A stretch of DNA of 64,000 nt, taken from the NCBI RefSeq assembly GCF_003258365.1, contig NZ_QHKM01000008.1, positions 1 to 64,000 of the forward strand, read 5' to 3'. The position numbers and the translations under genes were made by a program. This stretch comes from Hymenobacter edaphi. Its GTDB lineage: Bacteria > Bacteroidota > Bacteroidia > Cytophagales > Hymenobacteraceae. Below the pieces are notes generated by a model, which saw only the letters and a program-made list of their open reading frames with translations, was not told the origin of the DNA and searched no databases. Positions 40,517 through 49,414 of the stretch are shown one piece after another (positions within the stretch are counted from its first letter, which is position 1; each line of letters begins with the position of its first letter).

Positions 40517-43500
40517 ATGATTGCAGAAACCTTTATTCGGCGCCCCGTCACGGCCATCGTTATTTCGTTGGTCATCGTGCTGGTGGGGGTGCTGGCCATC
40601 CTGAACCTGCCCGTGGGGCAGTACCCGGAAATCACGCCGCCCACGGTATCGGTGTCGGGCAACTACATCGGGGCCGACGCGCAGACGGTGGAGCAGACCG
40701 TAGCCACGCCCGTGGAAGTGCAGGTCAACGGCACGCCCGGCATGACTTACCTGCAGAGCAACAGCACCAGCAACGGGCAGATGAGCATGACGGTGAACTT
40801 CGAGGTGGGCACCAACATCAACATCGCCGCCCTCGACGTGCAAAACCGCGTGGGCATTGCCCTGCCCACGCTGCCCCAGGAAGTGCAGCGCCTGGGCCTG
40901 ACGGTGCGCAAGCGCAACCCCAGCATTCTGATGCTGGTGGCCCTGTACGCGCCGAAGGGCACCCACAACACCACCTTCCTCGACAACTACGCCAACGTCT
41001 TCATCAAGGACGCGCTGCTGCGCACCAAGGGCGTGGGCGACATCGTGAGCCGGGCCGACGACTTCTCGATGCGCGTGTGGCTGAACCCCGACAAACTCTC
41101 GCAGCTCGGGGTGACGGCCCAGGACGTGACGGCCGCCATTCAGGAGCAGAACGCGCAGATTGCGGCCGGCTCCATCGGCGCGCCGCCGGCCCAGACGGGG
41201 CAGACCTTTGAGTACATCGTGTTCGTGAAGGGCCGTCTGACCTCGACGGCTGAATTCGGCGACATCGTGGTGAAAACCCGGCCCGAGGACGGCTCGGTGG
41301 TGTATCTGCGCGACGTGGCCCGGCTGGAGCTGGGCAAGTTCAACTACGCCTCCAACTCCTTCGTCGACGGCAAGCGGGCCTCCTACCTGCTGGTGTACCA
41401 GGCCCCCGGCGCCAACGCGCTGGAAACTTTCGAGAACGTGAACAAGACGATGGAGGACCTCAAGAAGAGCTTCCCCGCCGACCTGGACTACGTGGTGCCC
41501 TTCGAGGCCGCGTCGGTGGTGAAGGTGTCCATCAACGAGGTGCTGCACACGCTCATCGAGGCGCTGGTGCTGGTGGTCATCGTGGTGTACCTGTTCCTGC
41601 AAAGCTGGCGCAGCACGCTCATTCCGGTGCTGGCCATTCCGGTGTCCATCGTGGGCACGTTCCTCTTCTTTATCCCGCTGGGCTTCACCATCAACACGCT
41701 CACCATGTTCGGCTTCGTGCTGGCCATCGGTATCGTGGTCGACGACGCCATTGTGGTGGTGGAGGCCGTGGAGCATAACATGAACGAGCGGGGCCTCTCG
41801 CCGCTGGAGGCCACGCTGGCGGCCATGCGCGAAATTTCGGCCCCGGTTATTGCCATTGCCCTGATTCTGGCCGCCGTGTTCGTGCCGGTGGGCTTTATTC
41901 CGGGCATCACCGGGCGCCTCTATCAGCAGTTTGCCATTACCATTGCCATTTCGGTGCTGATTTCGGCCTTCGTGGCCCTCTCGCTCACCCCGGCCCTGTG
42001 CGTGCTGCTGCTCAAGCCCCACAAGCGCGACGAAAGCTCCAAGGGCCTCGACAAGTTCTTCTTCAAGTTCAACAGCTGGTTTGACCGCGTGACGGGCAAG
42101 TACGGCAACGGCGTGCAGCGCGGCATCAAACACTCGCGCCTGGTGGTCATCATCCTGCTGTGCATCGTGGCGGGCACCGGGCTGCTGTTCCGCAGCAAGC
42201 CCTCAGGCTTTATCCCGACCGAGGACGAAGGCCGCCTGATCGTGACCTTCAACCTGCCCGAAGCGGCCTCGACGGAGCGCACCGTGAGCACGCTGCACGA
42301 GATTATGAAGGAGATGAGCCAGATCAAGGGCATCCGGCACTACGCCGGCCTGGGCGGCCTGAACGCGGTGAACTTCTCCTCCAAGTCCAACAGCGGCACG
42401 GTGTTCTGCCAGCTGCAGCCCTGGGAGGAGCGCAAGGACAAGGAGCTGCAGCTGCAGGGCCTCATTGCCACCGTGCAGCAGCGCCTGAGCCGCCTCAAGG
42501 AAGCCAACATCGTGGTCATCTCGCCCCCGGCCATTCCGGGCCTGGGCAACACCGGCGGCTTCAGCTTCGTGCTGCAGGAGCGCGAGGCCGGCGGCGACAT
42601 CAAGAACTTCGACGCCACGCTGCAGAAGTTTATGGGCGCGCTGCGCCAGCGCAAGGAGCTGGCCGGGCCGTTCTCGTTCTTCACCGCCAACACCCCCGGC
42701 TACCAGCTCACCATCGACCGCGAAAAAGCCAAGAAGCTGGGCGTGTCCATCTCGGATATCGGCACGGCGCTGCGCACCTACCTGGGCTCGGCCTACGTGA
42801 ACGACTTCACCATGTACGGCCGCAACTTCCGCGTCGTCACCCAGGCCGATTCGGCCTACCGCGGCGACATCAGCAACCTGGGCCAGTACTTCGTGCGCAG
42901 CAACCAGGGCGCCATGGTGCCGCTGAGCACGCTCACCAGCTACCAGCGCAGCGAGTCGGCCCCGCTCATCTCGCACTACAACCTGTTCCGCTCGGCCGAA
43001 ATCAACGGCAACGCCGCCCCGGGCTACTCCTCGGGCGACGCCATCAAGGCCCTGCAGGAAACGGCCGCCGAAAACCTGCCCCAGGGCTACGGCTACGAGT
43101 TTTCGGGCCTCTCGCGGGAGGAACTGCTGGCCGGCGGGCAAACGGTGTACATCTTCGCCCTCTCGCTGATTTTCGTGTTCCTGTTCCTGGCCGCCCTCTA
43201 CGAAAGCTGGTCGGTGCCCTTCTCGGTGCTGCTGGCCGTGCCGCTGGGCGCCTTCGGGGCCATCCTGGCCTTGTTCTTCCTGCCCAAGCTCACCAACAAC
43301 GTCTACGCCCAGATTGGCCTGATTACGCTGATTGGTTTGTCGGCCAAAAACGCCATTCTGATCATCGAATTTGCCAAGGAGCGGGTGGATAAGGGCATGC
43401 CGCTGGTCGACGCCACGCTGGAGGCCGTGCGCCTGCGCCTGCGCCCCATCGTGATGACCTCGCTGGCCTTTATCCTGGGCGTGCTGCCGCTGGTATTTGC

Positions 43501-43750
43501 CTCCGGCGCCGGCGCGCAGAGCCGGCAGACCATCGGCTGGACGGTGCTCGGCGGCATGCTCTCGGCCACCTTGCTGGCCATCTTTATCGTGCCGGTGCTC
43601 TACGTCATCATCACCCGCCTGGCCTACGGCAAGAAGAAGCTGGCCGAGCTGGAAGCCAACTATGAGCCCGATGAGGAGCACGGCGGCCCCCACCACGACG
43701 GCGACGAGCCGGCTGGGGAGGGCAGCCATCCGGCCCCGCAGCCGGCGTAG
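40517..43750 (+). CDS. RND multidrug efflux pump (HAE1/AcrB type)
   Basis: 1077 aa, the full length of the family. Twelve transmembrane segments with two large periplasmic loops. The N terminus is FIRRPVTAIVISLVIVLVGV, followed by LPVGQYPEITPPTVSVSGNY. The transmembrane proton-relay region has the expected GIVVDDAIVVVEAVE with two adjacent Asp. The C terminus has IGLITLIGLSAKNAILIIEFA and ends in an acidic/His/Pro tail. Proton-driven export of drugs or other hydrophobic compounds through the adaptor and channel encoded upstream. Confidence 0.96.
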   Translation: MIAETFIRRPVTAIVISLVIVLVGVLAILNLPVGQYPEITPPTVSVSGNYIGADAQTVEQTVATPVEVQVNGTPGMTYLQSNSTSNGQMSMTVNFEVGTNINIAALDVQNRVGIALPTLPQEVQRLGLTVRKRNPSILMLVALYAPKGTHNTTFLDNYANVFIKDALLRTKGVGDIVSRADDFSMRVWLNPDKLSQLGVTAQDVTAAIQEQNAQIAAGSIGAPPAQTGQTFEYIVFVKGRLTSTAEFGDIVVKTRPEDGSVVYLRDVARLELGKFNYASNSFVDGKRASYLLVYQAPGANALETFENVNKTMEDLKKSFPADLDYVVPFEAASVVKVSINEVLHTLIEALVLVVIVVYLFLQSWRSTLIPVLAIPVSIVGTFLFFIPLGFTINTLTMFGFVLAIGIVVDDAIVVVEAVEHNMNERGLSPLEATLAAMREISAPVIAIALILAAVFVPVGFIPGITGRLYQQFAITIAISVLISAFVALSLTPALCVLLLKPHKRDESSKGLDKFFFKFNSWFDRVTGKYGNGVQRGIKHSRLVVIILLCIVAGTGLLFRSKPSGFIPTEDEGRLIVTFNLPEAASTERTVSTLHEIMKEMSQIKGIRHYAGLGGLNAVNFSSKSNSGTVFCQLQPWEERKDKELQLQGLIATVQQRLSRLKEANIVVISPPAIPGLGNTGGFSFVLQEREAGGDIKNFDATLQKFMGALRQRKELAGPFSFFTANTPGYQLTIDREKAKKLGVSISDIGTALRTYLGSAYVNDFTMYGRNFRVVTQADSAYRGDISNLGQYFVRSNQGAMVPLSTLTSYQRSESAPLISHYNLFRSAEINGNAAPGYSSGDAIKALQETAAENLPQGYGYEFSGLSREELLAGGQTVYIFALSLIFVFLFLAALYESWSVPFSVLLAVPLGAFGAILALFFLPKLTNNVYAQIGLITLIGLSAKNAILIIEFAKERVDKGMPLVDATLEAVRLRLRPIVMTSLAFILGVLPLVFASGAGAQSRQTIGWTVLGGMLSATLLAIFIVPVLYVIITRLAYGKKKLAELEANYEPDEEHGGPHHDGDEPAGEGSHPAPQPA

Positions 43751-43799
43751 AACCCTTCCGCCGCGTTTCCCTCTCCGAAGAGGGGAGCCACCCCACCAC

Positions 43800-43843
43800 G
43801 ACAGCGGGGCTGCCAACTACTTGGCGGCCCCGCTGTCTTTTTT
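43800..43843 (+). terminator. Rho-independent terminator of the efflux operon
   Basis: GACAGCGGGGC..GCCAA stem with a 4-nt loop and a run of six T. It lies 50 nt after the pump stop. Confidence 0.9.
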
Positions 43844-44069
43844 CGGCCCTTGGGGCCAGCCCGGCCGCCGCGGCTACCCCCTCTCCGAAACCAGACGGGG
43901 CTGGGCCGGCGCGCCCGAGGGGGCGGGGACTTGCGCAAGCCGCCTTTTATCCTAATATTTCGCCCCTTACCCCGCTCTATCCGCCTGGCCCTGGCCCCCT
44001 TACACACCGTTAGTCTTCCCGCCCCGGCCGCCTGTCTTTTCTCCCATTCTTACCCCGTACCCGCCAACT
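43844..44069. other. Leader of the gene at 44070
   Basis: GC-rich with one AT-rich patch near 43948-43962 (CTAATATTTCG) that could carry a promoter. Nothing else recognised. Confidence 0.35.
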
Positions 44070-44549
44070 ATGGCCAACCAATTCAACCAGGACGTGACGG
44101 CCGCCAAGCTGCAAAAAGTCCAGGCCGCCCTCGACGTTATCAAAACCGAGCTGGGCCCGCTGCTCATCTCCCTGACCCCGGACGAGCGGAAATCCATGCT
44201 GCGCATGGGCGACAAAACCGTGGCCTTCGTGCAGAAGACCACCGACTACGCCACCACCAACCCCGGCTTCGTGCCCGCCTTCGTCAGTCTCGACGAGCTG
44301 AAGCAGGACGCCGCCGGCCTGGCCGCGCTGGCCCCCATCCTGCGGCAGCTGGAGCAGCTCAGCCTCGACACCGACTCCACCCTGATGGTGGCCGGCTCGG
44401 AGGCCTACACCAATGCCCTGACCATTTACAACTACATCAAGTTTCAGGCGAACAATCACCAGCAGGGCGCCCAGGCGGCTTTCGATGACCTGAAGTCGCG
44501 CTTCGCGGCCCAGGGACAGCGCAAAGCCAAGCCCAGCGCGGCGAAGTAG
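44070..44549 (+). CDS. Orphan helical protein abutting a repeat array
   Basis: 159 aa, no signal peptide, all-helical prediction (AAKLQKVQAALDVIKTELGPLL; TPDERKSMLRMGDKTVAFVQKTTDYA; ALTIYNYIKFQANN) with a basic tail (QRKAKPSAAK). It resembles a hypothetical family seen in Bacteroidota; function unknown. Its stop codon (44547-44549) is inside the first unit of an exact 21-bp repeat array. Confidence 0.82.
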   Translation: MANQFNQDVTAAKLQKVQAALDVIKTELGPLLISLTPDERKSMLRMGDKTVAFVQKTTDYATTNPGFVPAFVSLDELKQDAAGLAALAPILRQLEQLSLDTDSTLMVAGSEAYTNALTIYNYIKFQANNHQQGAQAAFDDLKSRFAAQGQRKAKPSAAK

Positions 44550-44776
44550 CCGGTTCGGCTACCGCAGTAGCCGCAACCACGACCCGAGTTGCCCGTTCGG
44601 CGGCTCGGGTCGTTTTTATGGGTATAGCAGTGGCCAAAGCAGCTACCGGAGTAGCCGCCGCGGGTACCCGCGTGGCCCCGGTGGCTACTCCGGTACCGGA
44701 CGAAGCCAGTGCGGTAGCCACTGCGGCTACTCCGGTAGCTGTCGAGGGTACCGGAGTGGGGTCTGACCCCACTCGA
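44546..44776 (+). repeat. Exact 21-bp-period tandem array, locus 2 (11 units)
   Basis: Eleven units start at 44546, 44567, 44588, 44609, 44630, 44651, 44672, 44693, 44714, 44735 and 44756, all exactly 21 bp with no indel. Most begin GTAGCC, GTGGCC or GTAC and contain GGCTAC or GGGTACC, so each is itself a small palindrome. One plus-strand frame is open through the array, reading as heptads like VAPVATP, VATAATP and VAVEGTG, but it is offset by one base from the upstream gene. Units 2-4 also form that gene's terminator. Confidence 0.85.
44580..44617 (+). terminator. Terminator formed from repeat units
   Basis: CGACCCGAG...CTCGGGTCG stem followed by five T, 31 nt after the stop at 44549, built within array units 2-4. 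Confidence 0.8.
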
Positions 44777-44850
44777 GCAACAACTGGGAGCGGCCGGGCA
44801 GGCCTGGTGGTAGTGGCCGCTCTACGGAATTAACGCATCATCCAAGCACT

Positions 44851-44894
44851 AAAAAGCCCGGCCGCGCCCCCCGAAGCGGGAGTGGCGGCCGGGC
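44851..44894 (-). terminator. Terminator of the gene at 44915
   Basis: GCCCGGCCGC stem (44856-44865 with 44885-44894), loop 19 nt, with AAAAA on the left giving a U-run on the minus strand. Confidence 0.75.
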
Positions 44895-44914
44895 CGGCGC
44901 GGAAGCCAAGGCGC

Positions 44915-46234
44915 TTACTCTACTTCCGTCACGGTGTACGTCACGCGCACCGTCAGCAGGGCCAGCACGCCGCTGCGGTTGGCCTGGTACTCCACGAAAT
45001 AGGCGTGGTTGGCGTCGGTGGTCAACGACACGGGGCCGGTGCCGCGCACCACCACGCTGTTGCCCTGGGGCACCGTCACCCAGCCCGTGCTGGGCGCGTC
45101 GGCGTTGGCCTGGCCCACGTTGCCGGCCAGGCCCACCACCCGGGCCTGGGTGGTGACGGCAGTGCTGTTGTCGCCGTCGAACACGGTTATTTCCAGGTTG
45201 GTGAGGGTGGCACCCGCGGGCAGCTTCAGGGGGGCCAGCAGGGTGCCCTGGCCGCTGCCCGTGAGCGTGGTGCCGACCGGCACGGGGCCGCTGCCGAACA
45301 GGATGACCGCCTGCGACACGGTGGGGTCGTTGGAGCTAAAGGCGCCCACCCCCAGGGTCTGCACGCGCGTCTGGGCGGCGGTGTAGCCGTAGCTGCCGGC
45401 CAGCTGCAGGTCGCCGTCCGGGGTCAGGGTCATCAGGGTGCTGGCCACCGCGGAGCTGGCGCCGTAGCGCACCCACTGAAACCGCTTGTTGGCAATATCA
45501 GGCACCCCGAAGGTCAGCGCGTTGGGCTCCATGAACAGGCCCCAGCGCCCGAGGCCCTGGTAGATGCCGGAGGTAAAGGCGTCCCAGCCGCGGGTGACGA
45601 GGGGCCGGTCGGCGGCGGCCAGCACCACGCCCAGCGGCCCGTCGGCGGCGATGTTGCCGGCCACGTGCAGCTGCTGCTGCGGGTCGGGGCGCCCGATGCC
45701 CACGCGGCCGGCGTTGTTCCACGTCAGCACCGACTGGCGCGTGCCGCTGGTGCTGGTGCCCAGCACGCCGCTGCCGTTGCCGTAGAGTACCGGTCCGTCC
45801 ACGTTCTGGCCCAGCCAGCTCTTGGCGCTGCTGCCGTTGCCGTACCAGCCCAGGCCGTGGTTGGTATCGGTGGCGGCACGCAGGCGCAGGTCGTAGTCGT
45901 TGAGGCCCAGGTTCTGGGTGGCTTGGTGGTTGCCCAGGTTGTCGCCCGACCTGGTTTTGTCGGGGATGTAGACCCAGGCCCCGCCCACGGCGTACCAGAA
46001 GCCCTTGCGGCCGTCGGTCTGAAACACCATCAGCCCGTCGGGCGGGGTGCCGATGCCGGCGCGGCTGGCCGAGTCCATGCGCGGAATGAGCAGGCCCTTG
46101 CCGGTGGCCTGGATGTCGAGGGCCGCCTTGGGGTCGGGGGCGGTAGTGCCGATGCCCACCCCGGCGCCGGGCGTCTGGGCGTGAGCGGCCAGGCCCAGAA
46201 GCAGGGCGGGCAGCGCAAAGTAGAGCTGTTTCAT
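44915..46234 (-). CDS. Secreted tail-fibre-like repeat protein
   Basis: 439 aa. Signal peptide (AHAQ), then TPGAGVGIGTTAPDPKAALDIQATGKGLLIPRMDSASRAGI, a start typical of a Bacteroidota secreted family related to phage tail-fibre modules. Further units repeat GRVGIGRPDPQQQLHVAGNI. The C-terminal 130 residues form a beta-rich domain. No T9SS tail and no chaperone-type intramolecular peptidase is recognisable. Probably surface-exposed; a perfect TATCTTTG promoter element lies 23 nt upstream. Confidence 0.8.
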   Translation of the reverse strand: MKQLYFALPALLLGLAAHAQTPGAGVGIGTTAPDPKAALDIQATGKGLLIPRMDSASRAGIGTPPDGLMVFQTDGRKGFWYAVGGAWVYIPDKTRSGDNLGNHQATQNLGLNDYDLRLRAATDTNHGLGWYGNGSSAKSWLGQNVDGPVLYGNGSGVLGTSTSGTRQSVLTWNNAGRVGIGRPDPQQQLHVAGNIAADGPLGVVLAAADRPLVTRGWDAFTSGIYQGLGRWGLFMEPNALTFGVPDIANKRFQWVRYGASSAVASTLMTLTPDGDLQLAGSYGYTAAQTRVQTLGVGAFSSNDPTVSQAVILFGSGPVPVGTTLTGSGQGTLLAPLKLPAGATLTNLEITVFDGDNSTAVTTQARVVGLAGNVGQANADAPSTGWVTVPQGNSVVVRGTGPVSLTTDANHAYFVEYQANRSGVLALLTVRVTYTVTEVE

Positions 46235-46257
46235 CGCGGAGCAGGGTGTTGGAGCCC

Positions 46258-46265
46258 CAAAGATA
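46258..46265 (-). promoter_or_regulatory. -7 element for the gene at 46234
   Basis: TATCTTTG on the minus strand, 23 nt before the start codon. Confidence 0.6.
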
Positions 46266-46570
46266 GGGGCGGCACAACGTGGGGCCAGGGCCCCTCAGCG
46301 CCAGGACGAGGGGCCACCGGGCCGCGCGGCGGCGCGGGCAATAGTTGCACTGAGAATATGACGGATATCAGTCACAGAACGATAGATATCAAGCCGGGCA
46401 AGCGTCTTTGGCCGTCGCAAAAACGTATGCAGGGAGGAAAAGAGGGAGCGTAGCGCCGAGTGGGCGCTGGGGAGAAAGAGCACCATCAGCTGTTGCCGCG
46501 CATTGAAGGCGCCGCTTGCAAGCAAGCGGCTACAAGAAGCAAGCGGCCGGGCATCCCGGCCTTTATTCTT
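46266..46570. other. Intergenic region before the antiporter gene
   Basis: About 300 bp with no gene. It contains a GCCGCTT...AAGCGGC stem (46511-46530) and a tight GGCCGGG-CAT-CCCGGCC hairpin (46545-46561) followed by TTTATTCTT and, 10 nt after the hairpin, the antiporter ATG. The latter looks like a terminator placed in the leader and could attenuate the gene. Confidence 0.45.
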
Positions 46571-48595
46571 ATGTCTTCTTCCTCCGTTCTTTATGATTTA
46601 CTGGTCATCCTGCTGCTGTCGGTGGGCGTGACGCTGCTCTTCAACCGCATCAAGCTGCCCTCCATCATCGGCTTTCTGGTGACGGGCATGCTGGCCGGGC
46701 CCTACGCGCTGGCGCTGGTGAAGGCCCCGCACAAGGTCGACCACATTGCCGAGCTGGGCGTGATGCTGCTCATGTTCACCATCGGGCTGGAGTTTTCGGT
46801 GCGCAGCCTGATGCGCATCAAGCGGGCCGTGTTTCTGGGCGGCACGCTGCAGGTGGGCCTCACCGTGGGCGTGGTGGCGGTGCTGGCCATGGCGGCGGGC
46901 AGCGCCCCGGGCCCGGCCGTGTTCTGGGGCTTTCTGCTGGCGCTCAGCAGCACGGCCATCGTGCTCAAGCTCATGCAGGAGCACATGGAAGTGGAGTCCA
47001 TGCACGGGCAGATCGTGCTGGCCATCCTGATCTTCCAGGATTTGGTGGTGGTGCCCATGATGCTGCTGGTGCCCCTGCTCAGCGGGCAGGGCGGCGACTC
47101 TTCCTGGATGGCGCTGGGCATCATGCTCACCAAGATGCTGGTGGTGCTCACGCTGGTGGTGCTCGGCAGCCGCTACCTCATGCCGCGGCTGCTGCTGCTG
47201 GTGGTGCGCACCCGCAGCCGCGAGCTGTTTCTGCTCACCATCATCGGCACCTGCCTGGGCGTGGCCTGGCTGACGGAGCTGGCCGGCCTGTCGATGGCCC
47301 TGGGCGCCTTTTTGGCCGGGCTCATCATCTCCGAGTCGGAGTACAGCTACGAGGCGGTGAGCAACGTGCTCCCGTTCCGCGAGATATTCGCCAGCTTTTT
47401 CTTCGTGTCCATCGGCATGCTGTTCGACGTGCACGTGCTGCTGGAGCACCCCGGGCAGATTCTGCTCATCACCCTGGGCGTGATGGTGCTGAAGGCGCTG
47501 CTGACGCCGGCGGCCACCGCGTTCCTGTACATGCCGGTGCGCGAGGTGCTGCTGGCGGCGCTGGCGCTGTGCCAGGTGGGCGAGTTTTCCTTTGTGCTGT
47601 CGCGCGTGGGGGTGAAGGCTGGCCTGATTTCCGCCGATGAGTACCAGATTTTCCTGGCCATTTCGGTGCTTACCATGTGCTTCACCCCGCTGGTATCGAT
47701 GGTGGCCGAGCCGGCCGTGGCGTGGGTGATGGGCCGGCCGCTGCTGCAGCGCCTGGAGCAGCGCCTGCACCCCACCAAGACGCCCGCCCCGCTGCTGCCC
47801 CTGGCCACGCCCGAACCGCCGCTGGCCGACCACCTCATCGTGGTGGGCTACGGGCTCAACGGGCGCAATCTGGTGCGGGCGGCGCGGGCCATGAAGCTGC
47901 CCTACATCATCCTCGAAGCCGACGCCGATAAGGTGCACCGGGGCCTGAAGCGCGGGGAGCGAATCGTGTACGGCGACGTGACGCACGAGCACGTGCTGGA
48001 GCACCTGGGCGTGGCCCGGGCCCGGGTGGTGATGCTGGCCATTTCCGACCCGGCCGCCAGCCTGCGGGCCGTGGCCACCATCCGCCGCCTCAATCCCGAG
48101 GTGTGCATCGTGGTGCGCACCCTGTACCTGCACGAGCGGAAGCAGCTCTACCAGGTGGGCGCCACCGAGGTTATTTCGGAAGAACAGGAAACCTCGATGG
48201 AGGTGCTGGCCCACGTGCTGGCCCGCTTCCTGGTGCCGGTGTGCGAAATCGACCGGCTGATCGACGAGCTGCGCCACGGCAGCCACGCCATGCGGCGGCA
48301 CCGGGCGCTGGACCAGGCGGCCTGGTCGCGGCTGCACCTGCGCTTCGTCGAGTCGGAGCTGGCCACCGTGCCCGTGGAGGCCGACCCGGGGGCGCACTTC
48401 GTCGGCAAGAGCTGCCTGCATTCCGACGTGCAGGAGCGGTTCGGGCTGAGCGTGCTGGCCATCCGCCGCGACGGGCACCTGCTGGAGCCGCTCGGCCAGG
48501 ACACCCTCATCTGCCTCCACGACACGCTCTACGTGTTCGGCAAGCCCGAGCAGGTGACGCGCCTGGCCCACGAGGTGCAGCCGGCCGAGGTGTAG
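46571..48595 (+). CDS. KefB-type cation:proton antiporter with RCK domain
   Basis: 674 aa. CPA2 antiporter: 12-13 membrane spans (1-395) with the family motif GFLLALSSTAIVLKLM and LILIFQDL-like AILIFQDLVVVP. A TrkA_N/RCK nucleotide-binding domain (about 420-540, LIVVGYGLNGRNLVRAARAM) and a TrkA_C domain (about 585-665) follow. It exchanges K+ or Na+ for H+ across the inner membrane, gated by a nucleotide. There is no KefF-type partner; the next gene, 55 nt on, encodes a nitroreductase. Confidence 0.92.
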   Translation: MSSSSVLYDLLVILLLSVGVTLLFNRIKLPSIIGFLVTGMLAGPYALALVKAPHKVDHIAELGVMLLMFTIGLEFSVRSLMRIKRAVFLGGTLQVGLTVGVVAVLAMAAGSAPGPAVFWGFLLALSSTAIVLKLMQEHMEVESMHGQIVLAILIFQDLVVVPMMLLVPLLSGQGGDSSWMALGIMLTKMLVVLTLVVLGSRYLMPRLLLLVVRTRSRELFLLTIIGTCLGVAWLTELAGLSMALGAFLAGLIISESEYSYEAVSNVLPFREIFASFFFVSIGMLFDVHVLLEHPGQILLITLGVMVLKALLTPAATAFLYMPVREVLLAALALCQVGEFSFVLSRVGVKAGLISADEYQIFLAISVLTMCFTPLVSMVAEPAVAWVMGRPLLQRLEQRLHPTKTPAPLLPLATPEPPLADHLIVVGYGLNGRNLVRAARAMKLPYIILEADADKVHRGLKRGERIVYGDVTHEHVLEHLGVARARVVMLAISDPAASLRAVATIRRLNPEVCIVVRTLYLHERKQLYQVGATEVISEEQETSMEVLAHVLARFLVPVCEIDRLIDELRHGSHAMRRHRALDQAAWSRLHLRFVESELATVPVEADPGAHFVGKSCLHSDVQERFGLSVLAIRRDGHLLEPLGQDTLICLHDTLYVFGKPEQVTRLAHEVQPAEV

Positions 48596-48617
48596 GCGCC
48601 GGGCCGGGGCCGGGCGT

Positions 48618-48625
48618 TATCTTGC
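48618..48625 (+). promoter_or_regulatory. -7 element for the nitroreductase gene
   Basis: TATCTTGC, 25 nt before the start codon. Confidence 0.5.
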
Positions 48626-48650
48626 GGGCTCATTTCAGCTGCCCGTTGCC

Positions 48651-49247
48651 ATGTCCACCGACACCCCGCTGCCAACCCCCGAACAGTTCGACGCCCTCAT
48701 CCGCGCCCGGCGCAGCATTCAGCCCGTGCAGTTCGAGCCCGGCCGCGTCATTCCCGACACCATCATTGAGCGGATGCTGGAAAACGCCAACTGGGCGCCC
48801 ACGCATAAGCGCACCGAGCCCTGGCGCTTCGTGGTATTCAAGGGCGCGGGGCGGCAGCGGCTGGCCGAGTTTCAGGCGGCGCTGTACCGGCAGCAGGCCG
48901 GCGAGTTCGTCGACGAGAAGAAGGCGCAGAAGCTGGCGACCAATCCGCTGCTGGCCTCCCACGTCATTGCCATCGGCATGAAGCGCCACCACGTGCTGCC
49001 CGAAATCGAGGAAATCGAAGCCGTGGCCTGCGCCGTGCAGAACCTGCACCTGACGGCCGTGGCCAACGGCGTGGGCGGCTACTGGGGCTCGGGCGGCGTG
49101 ACCTACGCGGAAGAGGCCAAAGCCTTCTTCGGCCTCGGCCCCGAGGACAAGCTGCTCGGCTTCTTCTACCTCGGCTACGTGCAGCAGCAGCCCGGCCGCA
49201 ACCTGCGCAAGCCCATCGAAGAGAAGGTGAGCTGGGTCACGGAGTAA
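48651..49247 (+). CDS. Nitroreductase-family FMN protein
   Basis: 198 aa. IRARRSIQPVQFE carries the phosphate/FMN-binding Arg pair, ENANWAPTHKRTEPWRFVVF the next FMN contact, and YWGSGGVTYAEEAKAFFGLGPEDKLLGFFYLGY the C-terminal core. Reduces nitro compounds or quinones with NAD(P)H in the cytoplasm; the true substrate is unknown. It has its own promoter-like element although it follows the antiporter closely. Confidence 0.9.
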   Translation: MSTDTPLPTPEQFDALIRARRSIQPVQFEPGRVIPDTIIERMLENANWAPTHKRTEPWRFVVFKGAGRQRLAEFQAALYRQQAGEFVDEKKAQKLATNPLLASHVIAIGMKRHHVLPEIEEIEAVACAVQNLHLTAVANGVGGYWGSGGVTYAEEAKAFFGLGPEDKLLGFFYLGYVQQQPGRNLRKPIEEKVSWVTE

Positions 49248-49298
49248 GAGCGGGGAGTTATTAGGTGCGAGTGGTCGGTTGTCAGGCACAAATAAGCC

Positions 49299-49335
49299 CG
49301 TCATCCTGAGCAAAGCGAACCGCAGGACGACGTTC
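49299..49335 (+). repeat. Dispersed intergenic repeat, copy 3
   Basis: CGTCATCCTGAGCAAAGCGA followed by ACCGCAGGACGACGTTC; matches the copies at 35378-35419 and, more weakly, 5284-5327. Confidence 0.65.
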
Positions 49336-49358
49336 TGGCTTTCCACCACCACCACAAA

Positions 49359-49391
49359 AAAAGGCCCGCTGCACTGTGCAGCGGGCCTTTT
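49359..49391. terminator. Bidirectional terminator
   Basis: 15-bp perfect stem AAAAGGCCCGCTGCA with a 3-nt loop and A/T runs on both sides, between convergent genes. Confidence 0.92.
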
Positions 49392-49414
49392 TCAGTAAGC
49401 AAGCGGACTAGAAC

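Noticed and set aside
44546-44776. 21-bp array as a CRISPR
   Set aside because: Units are contiguous without spacers, too short and degenerate, and no cas genes are in the window.
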